Of a stretch of DNA of 64,000 bases, positions 49,521 through 58,587 are shown piece after piece (the stretch's first letter is position 1; the number at the start of each line of letters is the position of its first letter). Origin of the DNA: an uncultured Rhodopila sp. (GTDB lineage Bacteria > Pseudomonadota > Alphaproteobacteria > Acetobacterales > Acetobacteraceae). Below the pieces are notes generated by a model. It saw only the letters and a program-made list of their open reading frames with translations, was not told the origin of the DNA and ran no database searches. The DNA is taken from positions 28,573-92,572 of the forward strand of contig NZ_CAJATU010000183.1 in NCBI RefSeq assembly GCF_903944925.1, given 5' to 3'. A program made the position numbers and the translations under genes.

Positions 49521-51041
49521 ATGGTCGAACAGGATACGGTTCCGCATCGCGCGATCATAACGGTCTGTGCGATGATGGCGACGTTGATGCAATCGCTGGA
49601 TTCGACGATCGCCAATGTGGCGCTGCCGTATATGCAGGGCAGCCTGTCGGCCAGTTCCGATCAGATCACCTGGGTGCTGACGTCGTATATTACCGCGGCG
49701 GCGATCATGACGGCTCCGGTGGGGTGGCTGTCGGCCCGATTCGGACTGAAAAACCTGTATCTGATCTCGATGGTTGGCTTCACGGTGGCGTCGATGCTGT
49801 GCGGCATCGCGGAATCCCTGCCGGAAATGGTGGCGTTCCGGTTGTTGCAGGGCGTGTTCGGCGCGGCGCTGGTGCCTTTGTCGCAGTCCACCATGCTGAA
49901 CATCTACCCGCCGGAAAAGCGCGGTTCCGCCATGGCGATCTGGGGCATGGGCGTTATGGTGGGGCCGATACTGGGGCCGACCTTGGGCGGGTATCTGACG
50001 GAGTTGTATAACTGGCGGTGGGTTTTCTTCGTCAATCTGCCATTCGGCATTCTGGCGACCGCCGGCATGGCGGCGTTCCTGCCGAAAACCACGGCCCAGA
50101 GTGGCATGAAATTCGATTGGTTCGGCTTCGGCGTGTTCGCCATCGGCATCGCCGGGTTCCAGTTGATGCTGGATCGCGGCGAGACGCAGGACTGGTTCGG
50201 ATCAAATGAAATCATCATCGAGGCGGTGATGGCGGGCCTCGGTTTCTATCTGTTCGTGGTGCATATGCTGACCGCGGAGAAGCCGTTCATCACGCCGGCC
50301 GTGTTCAAGGACCGCAATTTGTCGGCCGGGCTGCTGGTGATGTTCGCCGTCGGCCTGGTGCTGTTGGCGGTGTCGGCGCTGCTGGCGCCGTGGCTGCAGG
50401 AGTTGGGGAACTATCCGGTGGAGACTGCGGGAATCGTGATGGCACCGCGCGGCATCGGCACCATGGGGGCGATGCTGATCGCCGGGCGGTTGTCCAACAA
50501 GGTGGATCCGCGCCTGCTGATGGCATTGGGCATCGTGGTGTTGAGCTGGAGCCTGTATCGCATGACCGGCTGGACTCCGGCGGTTTCGGAGTCGGAGATG
50601 GTTTGGAACACCATCCTGCAAGGCGCCGGCCTGGGGTTTGTGTTCATCCCGCTGCAGGTGATCGCCTTCACCACGTTGGACCCGGCACTGCGCACCGAGG
50701 GCACGGCCCTGCTGAGCCTGTTGCGCAACGTCGGCAGCGCCATCGGGATTTCGGTGACCGGCGCACTGGTCACGCGGAACGGGCAGATCGAGCATTCGGT
50801 GCTGTCGGGTTACATTACGCCGCTGAACCGGGCACTCGATGCCGGGTTGTCGCCGGTGACGGCGCACGGGGCGCAGGTGCTGAACGGGATGCTGACGCGG
50901 CAGGCTTCGATCATCGCGTACAACGATGACTGGAAGCTGATGATGCTGACCTCGCTGCCGATGCTTCTGCTGTTGCTGCTGATGCGCGGTCCGAAGAAGG
51001 GGGAAAGCGGCGGGTCGGAGCATGCGGCGGTGATGGATTGA
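49521..51041 (+). CDS. emrB: DHA2 family drug efflux pump EmrB
   Basis: 506 residues from the ATG at 49521. Fourteen membrane helices of the EmrB/QacA family are present, with the motif-C-like MGVMVGPILGPTLGGYLTEL and the first-helix motif LDSTIANVALPYMQG. The C-terminal third (LRNVGSAIGISVTGALVTRN) is very like the end of the decayed pump at 46270, so the two are recent paralogues. It exports lipophilic compounds in exchange for protons. Confidence 0.94.
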   Translation: MVEQDTVPHRAIITVCAMMATLMQSLDSTIANVALPYMQGSLSASSDQITWVLTSYITAAAIMTAPVGWLSARFGLKNLYLISMVGFTVASMLCGIAESLPEMVAFRLLQGVFGAALVPLSQSTMLNIYPPEKRGSAMAIWGMGVMVGPILGPTLGGYLTELYNWRWVFFVNLPFGILATAGMAAFLPKTTAQSGMKFDWFGFGVFAIGIAGFQLMLDRGETQDWFGSNEIIIEAVMAGLGFYLFVVHMLTAEKPFITPAVFKDRNLSAGLLVMFAVGLVLLAVSALLAPWLQELGNYPVETAGIVMAPRGIGTMGAMLIAGRLSNKVDPRLLMALGIVVLSWSLYRMTGWTPAVSESEMVWNTILQGAGLGFVFIPLQVIAFTTLDPALRTEGTALLSLLRNVGSAIGISVTGALVTRNGQIEHSVLSGYITPLNRALDAGLSPVTAHGAQVLNGMLTRQASIIAYNDDWKLMMLTSLPMLLLLLLMRGPKKGESGGSEHAAVMD

Positions 51042-51071
51042 CGGGGATCGTTCGCCGTGGCTCGCGTAACC

Positions 51072-51106
51072 TGTGTCATGGCTGGGCCGAGCCCCGCCAT
51101 GACACA
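51072..51106. repeat. Palindromic repeat copy 8 (hairpin)
   Basis: TGTGTCATGGC and GCCATGACACA are perfect 11-bp arms around CTGGGCCGAGCCC. It is the short form of the family and sits between converging emrB and a ThDP enzyme gene, where it may stop transcription from both sides. Confidence 0.75.
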
Positions 51107-51183
51107 ATAGGAACGGTCCTTGCCGACCTCTGGACCCGGCCCGCAAATGGCCGCGGCGAAGCGCGGCGCCATATCATTACGGC

Positions 51184-52836
51184 CTAAGTGGAATAATCCG
51201 AAAACGCCACCCCGGCAAACCGCGCCCGGTAATCCGTCCGCACGTTCACCAAAGCCACCATCCCCTCATCGACCTTCTTCTGCGCCCGCTCCAGCGCCGG
51301 AGTGATATCTTCAGCTTTCGTGATGTATTCGCCGTATCCGCCCAACGCCTCGCAGATCTTGTCGTACCGTGTATAACCAAGATCCCGCCCCGGCTTTTCC
51401 CGCTTCGGGTCCCCCGTCCATCCCCCATTCAAACTGATCACCACCAGTATCGGCAACTTGTGCCGAATCGCCGTATCCAGCTCCATCGCGTTCAGCCCCA
51501 TCGAGCCGTCGCCATGCACGACGATCACCTGCTTGTCCGGACAGGCGACTTTCGCCCCGACCCCGAACGGCAGTCCAACCCCCATCGTGCCGAACGGACC
51601 GGAGTTCAAACGATGCCCCGGCGAAAACGTCGGCATCGTCAGACGGCCGTAATTCAGCGTCTCCTGCCCATCGACGCACAGGATCGCGTCGCGCTTGGCA
51701 AAGTCCCGCACCGCTTCCAGCATCCGCACCGGATGAATGTCGCCGTCCTCGGCATATTTGTTCGCCCCCGCACCGGCGCGCTTCGCCGCCTCGCCGTCGG
51801 CAAGCTGCCGGCGCCAGCCGCTATAGGTATCCGGCGTGATCCGCCCCTTGATCCCGAGCAGCAACTGCCCGAGCACCGCCTTGCAATCGCCGACGATCGG
51901 AATGTCCACGTAACGGGCTGCGGTGCCGATCTCCGCCGGATCGATGTCGATACGGGCGATCTTTGCTGCCGGCCCGAAGCGCGGCGGTGAGGCGTGCCCG
52001 ATGATGTAGTTCATCCGCGTGCCCAGGACGATGATCAGATCCGCATCGCGGAACGCAGCCGAACGCATCGCCGGATAGGCAAATTCATGGTCATCGGGGA
52101 CCACGCCACGTCCTTGCGGAGTCGTATAGAATGGAATGCCGGCCGCCTCGACGAATGCCTGCATCTCCGCCCAGGCGCGCGACCAGATCACGCCCGATCC
52201 CGAGACGATCAGCGGCCGCTTCGCCTCCGCCAGCGCGCCAACCAGCGCGTCGACCTGGCGCGGGTCGCCGAGCGGGCGGCTGTCCAGCAAGGGCCGCCCG
52301 GCGAAACTCCAATCCACCAGGTTCTCATCGATCTTCTGGTACAGCATGTCGCCGGGGCAATCGAGATAGACCGGCCCCGGCTTCCCGCTGATGGCTTTCT
52401 GGAAAGCGAAGTTGATCTGTTGCGGAATGCGTTTCAGGTTCACCAGGCGATCGACATGCTTGCAGCAGCCGCGCATCAGCTCGACCTGATCGATTTCCTG
52501 GAACACCTGCCGCCCGAACTGCGACAGCGGACTCGATCCGCCAAGCGCCACCACCGGACAGCAATCGATCAGCGCGTTCGCCATGCCGGTAGTCAGGTTG
52601 GTGACGCCCGGCCCGGACGCCGCCATGCAGACCGAGGGCACCTGTTTCAGCCGGCTATAGGCTTGGCACATGAACGCCGCGGCCTGCTCATGGCGGACAT
52701 CGATCATGCGAATACCTTCTTTGATGCAGGACGCCTCCGCCAGCAGCATCGGGCCGCCCATGATGAAGAAGAGATCTTTGACGCCCTCCTTCTCCAGGCA
52801 TCGGGCGATGATTTCCGAGCCGGTCAGCTCCGCCAT
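51184..52836 (-). CDS. Thiamine-diphosphate-dependent enzyme (acetolactate-synthase-like)
   Basis: 550 residues from the ATG at 52836, with AGGGGAGGAA upstream. The three-domain ThDP fold is complete: DVRHEQAAAFMCQAYSRL holds the catalytic Glu, DCPGD the linker and GDGSMGLNAMELDTAI the GDG metal site with ...NGGWTGD. It resembles oxalyl-CoA decarboxylase, glyoxylate carboligase or acetolactate synthase relatives, but substrate residues do not let me choose. No small regulatory subunit is adjacent. Confidence 0.88.
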   Translation of the reverse strand: MAELTGSEIIARCLEKEGVKDLFFIMGGPMLLAEASCIKEGIRMIDVRHEQAAAFMCQAYSRLKQVPSVCMAASGPGVTNLTTGMANALIDCCPVVALGGSSPLSQFGRQVFQEIDQVELMRGCCKHVDRLVNLKRIPQQINFAFQKAISGKPGPVYLDCPGDMLYQKIDENLVDWSFAGRPLLDSRPLGDPRQVDALVGALAEAKRPLIVSGSGVIWSRAWAEMQAFVEAAGIPFYTTPQGRGVVPDDHEFAYPAMRSAAFRDADLIIVLGTRMNYIIGHASPPRFGPAAKIARIDIDPAEIGTAARYVDIPIVGDCKAVLGQLLLGIKGRITPDTYSGWRRQLADGEAAKRAGAGANKYAEDGDIHPVRMLEAVRDFAKRDAILCVDGQETLNYGRLTMPTFSPGHRLNSGPFGTMGVGLPFGVGAKVACPDKQVIVVHGDGSMGLNAMELDTAIRHKLPILVVISLNGGWTGDPKREKPGRDLGYTRYDKICEALGGYGEYITKAEDITPALERAQKKVDEGMVALVNVRTDYRARFAGVAFSDYST

Positions 52837-52987
52837 TGCGTTCCTCCCCTCATGGACGTGTTGCCGAAACGCTAGGACGAAAAATCCGGCCGGGCCAGCC
52901 CCGCGCAATCCCCGTCCCTCGGGGGCACTGGCTTCCGGCGTCCCGCTGGTTCATATCTGCCGCGTTTTGGCGGGACAGGGAGACGGC

Positions 52988-54988
52988 ATGACGCGGCTTC
53001 TGACGCTGGCGGCTTTGGTGGTGCTGTGGGCCTTGCCGGTGCTCGCGATGGAAAGTGCTCCGATGAGCAGTCCGCGGGCGGTTGCGACCCTGGTATCCGA
53101 AACCGATGCGATGCAGCCGGGACAGCCATTCCGCGTCGGCCTGAACCTGAAGATGGCGGATGGCTGGCACACCTACTGGAAAAACCCCGGCGATGCCGGC
53201 GCGGCGCCGGAGCTGACCATCGCGGGTGGCACGGCATCGCCGATAGACTGGCCGACACCGCGGCGGGTCGCCGAAGGGCCGGTGATGACCTACGCCTATA
53301 CCGGCCAGGTCCTGCTGCCGGTGACCGTTACAGCCGCCAACGGCGCGATCAGGGCGCACGCGCAGTGGCTGATCTGCAAGGACATCTGCGTGCCGGAGGA
53401 AGGCGACTTCGCGCTCGATCTGCCCATCGGCACGGCGAACCCGTCGCCGCAGGCGGCGCTGTTCGCCGCGCATGACCGCGCCGTGCCGCGTGCCTCGCCC
53501 TGGGCGGCGCACATCGCTCCGGATGGCACGCTGTTCGTGCAGGGACCGGAACTCAGACCCGCCACCGTCACCGACGCCTGGTTCATCCCGGATCAGGCAG
53601 ATCGTATTCAGGACGACGCGGCCCAGCCGCTGTCGGTGCGCAATGGCGGGTTCACCCTGTCGCTGAAGCCGGGCCGCGGCTTCGACGCCAATACCGGCCT
53701 GTCAGGCGTGCTGTCGGTGCGGGATAGGACGGGGATGCAGTCGGACGTGGTGATCAACGCCGCGCCGGGTGCGGCGCCGGCTCCGGCCCTGCCGCCGCTC
53801 GGGCAGGTGCTGGTGTTCGCGTGGCTGGGCGGACTGATCCTGAACCTGATGCCGTGCGTGTTCCCGATCCTGGCGATGAAGGCGGTGGCGCTGGCGCGGC
53901 ACGGCGGCCGCGGGCATGCCCATTCGCTGTCCTATACCGCCGGGGTGCTGGTCATGTTCGTAGCCCTGGCGGCGCTATTGCTGGCGGCGCGCGCGGCGGG
54001 GTCCGCCGCGGGCTGGGGGTTCCAGTTTTCCTCCCCGGTGTTCGTCGCGGCGATGACCTGGCTACTGTTCGCCGTCGGGTTGAACCTGTCGGGCGTGTTC
54101 CAGGTGGGCGGGCTTGAGGGCGCGGGCAGCGGCCTGGCGGCGCGGCATGGCGTTGCCGGCAGTTTCTTCACCGGGCTGCTGGCGGTGCTGGTCGCCACGC
54201 CATGCACCGCGCCGTTCATGGGCGTGGCCATCGCAGCGGGGCTGGCGGCGCCTCCGGCGGTTACGCTGCTGGTGTTCGCGGTGTTGGGGCTGGGGCTGGC
54301 CTCACCCTATGTGGCGCTGGCGGCGATTCCCGGGCTGGCGCGGGTGATGCCGAAGCCCGGGCGCTGGATGGATATCTTCAAGCAGGTACTGGCCTTCCCG
54401 ATGTATGGCGCGGCGGCCTGGCTGCTCTGGGTGGTCAGCCAGGAGGCCGGACCCGGCGGTGTGCTGGCAACCGCCGCCGGCCTGGTCCTTGTCGGCTTCG
54501 CCGGGTGGGTGTTCGGCGCCTCGCAATCGGCGTCGCTGCAGCCCCGGCGCATCGGCCAGGCGGCGGCGGCCGTGGCGGTGCTGCTGGCGCTGGCGGTGCT
54601 CAGCGGCATCAGCGCCGTCCCTGTCGGCGCCACCACCACCGCCGAAGCCGGCGCCGAGACCTTCTCAGCCGATCGGCTGGCGGCGTTGCGGGCGGCGGGG
54701 AAGCCGGTGTTCGTGAACATGACCGCGGCGTGGTGCGTCACCTGCTTGGTGAACGAGCGCGTCGCCATCGGCACGACCGCGGTGCGACAGGCGTTCGAGG
54801 CCAACGGCGTGACCTACCTGAAGGGCGACTGGACCCGGCAGGACCCGGGGATCACCGAGTTCCTGCGCCAGAACGGCCGCGACGGCGTGCCCTTGTATGT
54901 GTTTTACCCGGCGCATGGTGGCCAGCCGCAGGTGCTGCCGCAGATTTTGACCGAGGGGCAGATGCTGGGGCTGCTGCGCGCCGCATAA
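52988..54988 (+). CDS. DsbD/ScsB-type thiol:disulfide reductase
   Basis: 666 residues from the ATG at 52988, with GGGAG upstream; the longer frame upstream overlaps a minus-strand gene. A signal peptide precedes an N-terminal DsbD-like domain (LNLKMADGWHTYWKNPGDAG, WLICKDICVPEEG). Eight or so membrane helices hold the redox cysteines in LNLMPCVFPILAMKA and VATPCTAPFMG. The C-terminal thioredoxin domain has AAWCVTCLVNE with Cys583/Cys586. It passes electrons from cytoplasmic thioredoxin to periplasmic partners. Confidence 0.93.
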   Translation: MTRLLTLAALVVLWALPVLAMESAPMSSPRAVATLVSETDAMQPGQPFRVGLNLKMADGWHTYWKNPGDAGAAPELTIAGGTASPIDWPTPRRVAEGPVMTYAYTGQVLLPVTVTAANGAIRAHAQWLICKDICVPEEGDFALDLPIGTANPSPQAALFAAHDRAVPRASPWAAHIAPDGTLFVQGPELRPATVTDAWFIPDQADRIQDDAAQPLSVRNGGFTLSLKPGRGFDANTGLSGVLSVRDRTGMQSDVVINAAPGAAPAPALPPLGQVLVFAWLGGLILNLMPCVFPILAMKAVALARHGGRGHAHSLSYTAGVLVMFVALAALLLAARAAGSAAGWGFQFSSPVFVAAMTWLLFAVGLNLSGVFQVGGLEGAGSGLAARHGVAGSFFTGLLAVLVATPCTAPFMGVAIAAGLAAPPAVTLLVFAVLGLGLASPYVALAAIPGLARVMPKPGRWMDIFKQVLAFPMYGAAAWLLWVVSQEAGPGGVLATAAGLVLVGFAGWVFGASQSASLQPRRIGQAAAAVAVLLALAVLSGISAVPVGATTTAEAGAETFSADRLAALRAAGKPVFVNMTAAWCVTCLVNERVAIGTTAVRQAFEANGVTYLKGDWTRQDPGITEFLRQNGRDGVPLYVFYPAHGGQPQVLPQILTEGQMLGLLRAA

Positions 54989-55015
54989 ACCGGCCGCCGG
55001 TTAACCGGTTGTTTA
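54988..55015 (+). terminator. Possible terminator after dsbD-type gene
   Basis: AACCGGCCGCCGGTT forms a 6-bp GC-rich stem, and a second AACCGGTT with TGTTTATC follows. The T run is poor, so the call is tentative. Confidence 0.35.
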
Positions 55016-55062
55016 TCTGTCGGTGACAATCTGGCGGGACCATCTTACCGGAGGTCACCGTC

Positions 55063-56193
55063 ATGTCGCTTTCCCTGTCATCCCGCGATGTCGCCCGGCT
55101 GCTGTCCGAACCGTCCGCCCAGACGCGCGCCGAGCTTGCTTCCAAGGTCGCTACCAACCTCGATACCGCCGCCCTGACCGGCGCGGAAATAGCGCTGGCG
55201 CGGGACATCGTTCGCATCCTCGCCCGCGACGTCGAAGCGACCGTCCGCGCGGCGCTGTCCAGCGGCCTCAGGCGCACCCGCGACCTGCCACACGATGTCG
55301 CACTGAAGCTGGCGCAGGACATCGATGAGGTCGCACTGCCGATGCTGGCCGACTCGCTGGTGCTGACGGATGAGGATTTGGCGGACATCGTCCGCCAGGG
55401 GACTCCCGGCAAGCAGGAAGCCATCGCCGGGCGCGCCGATGTCAGCGAGGCGGTTTCGGACGCGCTGATCGTCCACGCCGGGGAGCCCGCGGTCGCCCGC
55501 CTGATGGCCAATGACTCCGCCGCCATCGCCGAGGGCAGCCTGGATCGAGCGGCGTCCCGGTTTGCCGACAGCGATGCGGTCAAGCAGGCCATGGTCCTCC
55601 GCCCCTCCCTGCCCGCTTCGGTGGCCGATCGGCTGGTGACGATGGTATCGCGGGAGTGGCAGGCGCAGTTGGTGAAGCGGCATGCTCTGCCGCCCGCCGC
55701 CGCCGCCGACATCGTGCTGGCGTCGCGCGAACAGGCGATCCTGCACCTTAGCGCCGGCGCCTCCGACACCGCCTTGTCCGCCATGATCGGCCATATGCAC
55801 CGCAACGGGCGGCTGACCCCGACCTTGATCCTGCGCGCGCTGTGCACCGGCGACATCGCCTTCTTCGAGGCGGCGATGGCGGTGCGCGGCGACGTGAAGC
55901 TGGCCAACGCGCAGGTGCTGATCCATGAGCCGAGCCGCCAGGGGCTGGTGGCGCTGTATCGCAAGGCGGAGCTGCCCGAGTCCTTGCTCGCCGCCGTCCG
56001 TGCCGCTGTTGACGTGGTCGATGAGACCGGATTCGACGGCAACCCACGCGACCTGGAGCGTTTCCGCGCCCGGGTGATCAGCCGGGTGCTGACGACGGTG
56101 GAATCGGTCGATGCCGAAGATGCCGATTATCTGATCGACAAACTGGGCGACGTGCTGGTCCACGCCCCGGCAATTCCCGCCGCCGTTGGCTAG
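55063..56193 (+). CDS. DUF2336 domain protein
   Basis: 376 residues with GGAGGT 7 bases upstream. A helical, HEAT-like DUF2336 protein: VARLLSEPSAQTRAELASKV, ILARDVEATVRAALSSGLRR and VRQGTPGKQEAIAGRADVSE are typical of this alphaproteobacterial family. Function unknown; some members are linked to motility or signalling genes. None of those are nearby. Confidence 0.9.
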   Translation: MSLSLSSRDVARLLSEPSAQTRAELASKVATNLDTAALTGAEIALARDIVRILARDVEATVRAALSSGLRRTRDLPHDVALKLAQDIDEVALPMLADSLVLTDEDLADIVRQGTPGKQEAIAGRADVSEAVSDALIVHAGEPAVARLMANDSAAIAEGSLDRAASRFADSDAVKQAMVLRPSLPASVADRLVTMVSREWQAQLVKRHALPPAAAADIVLASREQAILHLSAGASDTALSAMIGHMHRNGRLTPTLILRALCTGDIAFFEAAMAVRGDVKLANAQVLIHEPSRQGLVALYRKAELPESLLAAVRAAVDVVDETGFDGNPRDLERFRARVISRVLTTVESVDAEDADYLIDKLGDVLVHAPAIPAAVG

Positions 56194-56253
56194 CGGCAAA
56201 TTTTAGCTACAGCGAATATTCTTGACGCATCCTTTGAGAAGGTTTATGCGGAG

Positions 56254-56523
56254 ATGAAGATTACCTACGACCCGAACAAGAACGCCTGGAACATCGCGGA
56301 ACGCGCTTTACCATTCGACCTTGTTGCCGAACTCGATTGGGAAACCGCGGTTGCCCGTGAGGATAAGCGGCGGGACTACGGGGAACGGCGGATATTGGTG
56401 CTCGGGTTTATCGGTTACCGCCTGCATGCGGCGGTGGTGATCTATCGGGGCGATGCGGTGCACGTGATCAGCTTGCGCAAATCCAGCAAACAAGAGGTGC
56501 GGTGGTATGACGAAGAACAGTGA
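56254..56523 (+). CDS. brnT: BrnT-family toxin
   Basis: 89 residues. ITYDPNKNAWNIAERALPFD is the BrnT start (DPxKxxxN...G/FxxA); YGERRILVLGFIGYRLHAAV and VHVISLRKSSKQEVRWYDE complete the RelE-like RNase fold. BrnT cleaves RNA and is neutralised by BrnA. The next gene begins inside this one (17-base overlap). Confidence 0.92.
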   Translation: MKITYDPNKNAWNIAERALPFDLVAELDWETAVAREDKRRDYGERRILVLGFIGYRLHAAVVIYRGDAVHVISLRKSSKQEVRWYDEEQ

Positions 56524-56803
56524 AGACCGGGCCGCGGCCCCTGACGCCGAAAACCCGGAATGGACCCGCGACGACATCCGCGATGCGCGCCCTGCCCTGG
56601 ACGTCATCCGGGATCTGTTTGGCCCTGAAGCCGCCGAAACGGTGAAGCGCGGACGCGGCCGGCCGGCGAAGGCGGACAAGAAGGTCAACCAGACGCTGCG
56701 GCTCGATGTCGATGTGGTGGACGCCTACCGCCAGCACGGCCCCGGCTGGCAGGCGCTGATGAACCGCGTCCTGCGCGAGCACATGCCCGGCGCGGCCGAG
56801 TAA
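56507..56803 (+). CDS. brnA: BrnA-family antitoxin
   Basis: 98 residues. The acidic, toxin-binding N-terminal part is followed by RGRGRPAKADKKVNQTLRLD and VVDAYRQHGPGWQALMNRVL, a ribbon-helix-helix DNA-binding domain of BrnA. It binds BrnT and represses the operon. Overlap with brnT ensures coupled translation. Confidence 0.91.
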   Translation: MTKNSEDRAAAPDAENPEWTRDDIRDARPALDVIRDLFGPEAAETVKRGRGRPAKADKKVNQTLRLDVDVVDAYRQHGPGWQALMNRVLREHMPGAAE

Positions 56804-56815
56804 CGCCCGGCCGTA

Positions 56816-58492
56816 TCACACCGGCTTCCAGGAGCGGTCCACCTCGACATCGATCAGCGTCGGCCCGTCCGCGGCCAGCGCCTGGTCCAGCCGTTCCTCG
56901 AAATCGCCCAACGTCGATACCCTGTGCGCATCCAGCCCGAAGCCGCGCGCGACCGAGACGAAATCGATCGCCGGCTTGTCCAGGTCCATCGCCACGTAAG
57001 TATCCGACTGCGCCGCCAGACCTTTCATCGCATTGGTCCGCTGCTTCAGTATGCGGTACGACGTATTGTTGATGATAACAAAGACGATCTTCAGCTTCTC
57101 GTGCGACGCCGTCCACAACCCCTGGATTGTGTACAGCGCCGACCCGTCGCCGATCAAAGCGACGACGGGACGGTTGGGCAGGGCGAGCTTGACGCCGATG
57201 GCGGCTGGCAGGCCCCAGCCGATGCCGCCGCCGCGCAACCCGAAGAAGCTCTGCGCGTCGTTGCTGCGGAGAAACCGCCGCAACCCGTTGCCGGAAGACA
57301 CCGTCTCATCGATCACGACCGCATCGTCCGGCAACTGCCGCCCGATCGTCTGCATCAGCGCCAGCGGGTGGATCGGGTGGCGCTCGCACACCGCGTCGGC
57401 CATGGCGTTCAGCTTGGCAAGGCTGGCCACGCCCTCGGCCTTGACGTGCTCCAGCCGCTTCACCGCAGCCTCGGCCTGCGGCGCCGAGCGTGCTGCGATC
57501 ACCGCCGCGGTCAGTTCGGGCAGCGTCGCCCCGGGTTCGCCGAGGATCGACACCGTCTCCGGATAGTTCTTCGCCAGTTCCCATGGGTTGGTGTCGAGAT
57601 GCACCACCGGATAGTCCTCCGGCATCGCCTCGCCCGTGCCGGGCAGCGACAGGGTGAAAAGGTCCCCGCCGATGGAGATCAGCAGGTCGTGCTGCGACAG
57701 CATGCCGCGGATCACCTCCGGCAGCCGGACCAGCGGGCCGCGATACAGCGGATGGGTGGAGGGAAACGACGCCCGGCTGGCCATGCTTTCATCATAGACC
57801 GGCGCGCCGACGGCCTCGGCCAGGGCCGCCAGTTGCTGCAGCGCATCGCCCTGCGCCACCGCATCGCCGGCCATGATGACGGGGCTTTTGGCCCTGGCGA
57901 TGAGTTCGGCGGCGCGGGCGATGGCGGCGGCATCGCCGCGGATACCGAACGCCACCCGACTCGGCGCGCCCAGATCGATGTCCGCACTCTCGGTCAGGAT
58001 ATCGCCCGGCAGCGACAGGAACACCGGCCCCATCGGCGGCGCCAGGGCGGTCTTCACCGCGCGGTGGATCGCCCGCGGCAGGTCCTCCAGCCGCCGCACC
58101 TCCTCCGACCACTTCACGAACGGCCGCGCGATCGCCGGGAGATCGGCCCACAGCAGCGGTTCCGTAAAGTTGAAGCGCTGGTCGTGCTGGCCGGCGGTCA
58201 CCAGCAGCGGCGAGCCGGCCTTTTGCGCGTCATACAGCATGCCCAGTGCGTTGCCGAGGCCGGGGGCAGCATGCAGGTTCACCGCGACGCATTGGCCGGA
58301 TGCCTGCGCGTAGCCGTCCGCCATTGCCATGGCCGGGGCTTCCTGCAAGGCCAGGACGTAGCGCAGCTCGCGCTCGGTCGCCAGCGCGTCCATCAGGGGC
58401 AATTCGGTGGTGCCGGGGTTGCCGAAGATCACTCGCACGCCCTCCTGCCGGAGCAATTCCAGTAGAGCGGTCTTTCCCGGCATCATCGGCAT
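56816..58492 (-). CDS. ThDP enzyme, benzoylformate-decarboxylase-like
   Basis: 558 residues from the ATG at 58492 with GGGGAGAC upstream. LQEAPAMAMADGYAQASGQC carries the catalytic Glu; LSLPGDIL and GDGSALYTIQGLWTASHEKL with NNTSYRILK form the ThDP site typical of the benzoylformate decarboxylase (MdlC) branch. The enzyme probably decarboxylates a 2-oxo acid. It is divergent from a substrate-binding protein gene by 95 bases. Confidence 0.88.
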   Translation of the reverse strand: MPMMPGKTALLELLRQEGVRVIFGNPGTTELPLMDALATERELRYVLALQEAPAMAMADGYAQASGQCVAVNLHAAPGLGNALGMLYDAQKAGSPLLVTAGQHDQRFNFTEPLLWADLPAIARPFVKWSEEVRRLEDLPRAIHRAVKTALAPPMGPVFLSLPGDILTESADIDLGAPSRVAFGIRGDAAAIARAAELIARAKSPVIMAGDAVAQGDALQQLAALAEAVGAPVYDESMASRASFPSTHPLYRGPLVRLPEVIRGMLSQHDLLISIGGDLFTLSLPGTGEAMPEDYPVVHLDTNPWELAKNYPETVSILGEPGATLPELTAAVIAARSAPQAEAAVKRLEHVKAEGVASLAKLNAMADAVCERHPIHPLALMQTIGRQLPDDAVVIDETVSSGNGLRRFLRSNDAQSFFGLRGGGIGWGLPAAIGVKLALPNRPVVALIGDGSALYTIQGLWTASHEKLKIVFVIINNTSYRILKQRTNAMKGLAAQSDTYVAMDLDKPAIDFVSVARGFGLDAHRVSTLGDFEERLDQALAADGPTLIDVEVDRSWKPV

Positions 58493-58587
58493 GAATACGT
58501 CTCCCCAAGGCGAGTGTTCCATTTCGCTACAAGGCGCGGCGCGGCAAATCAAGCAAACGCTGGCCGAACAGGGAGGAGTCCGGGCTG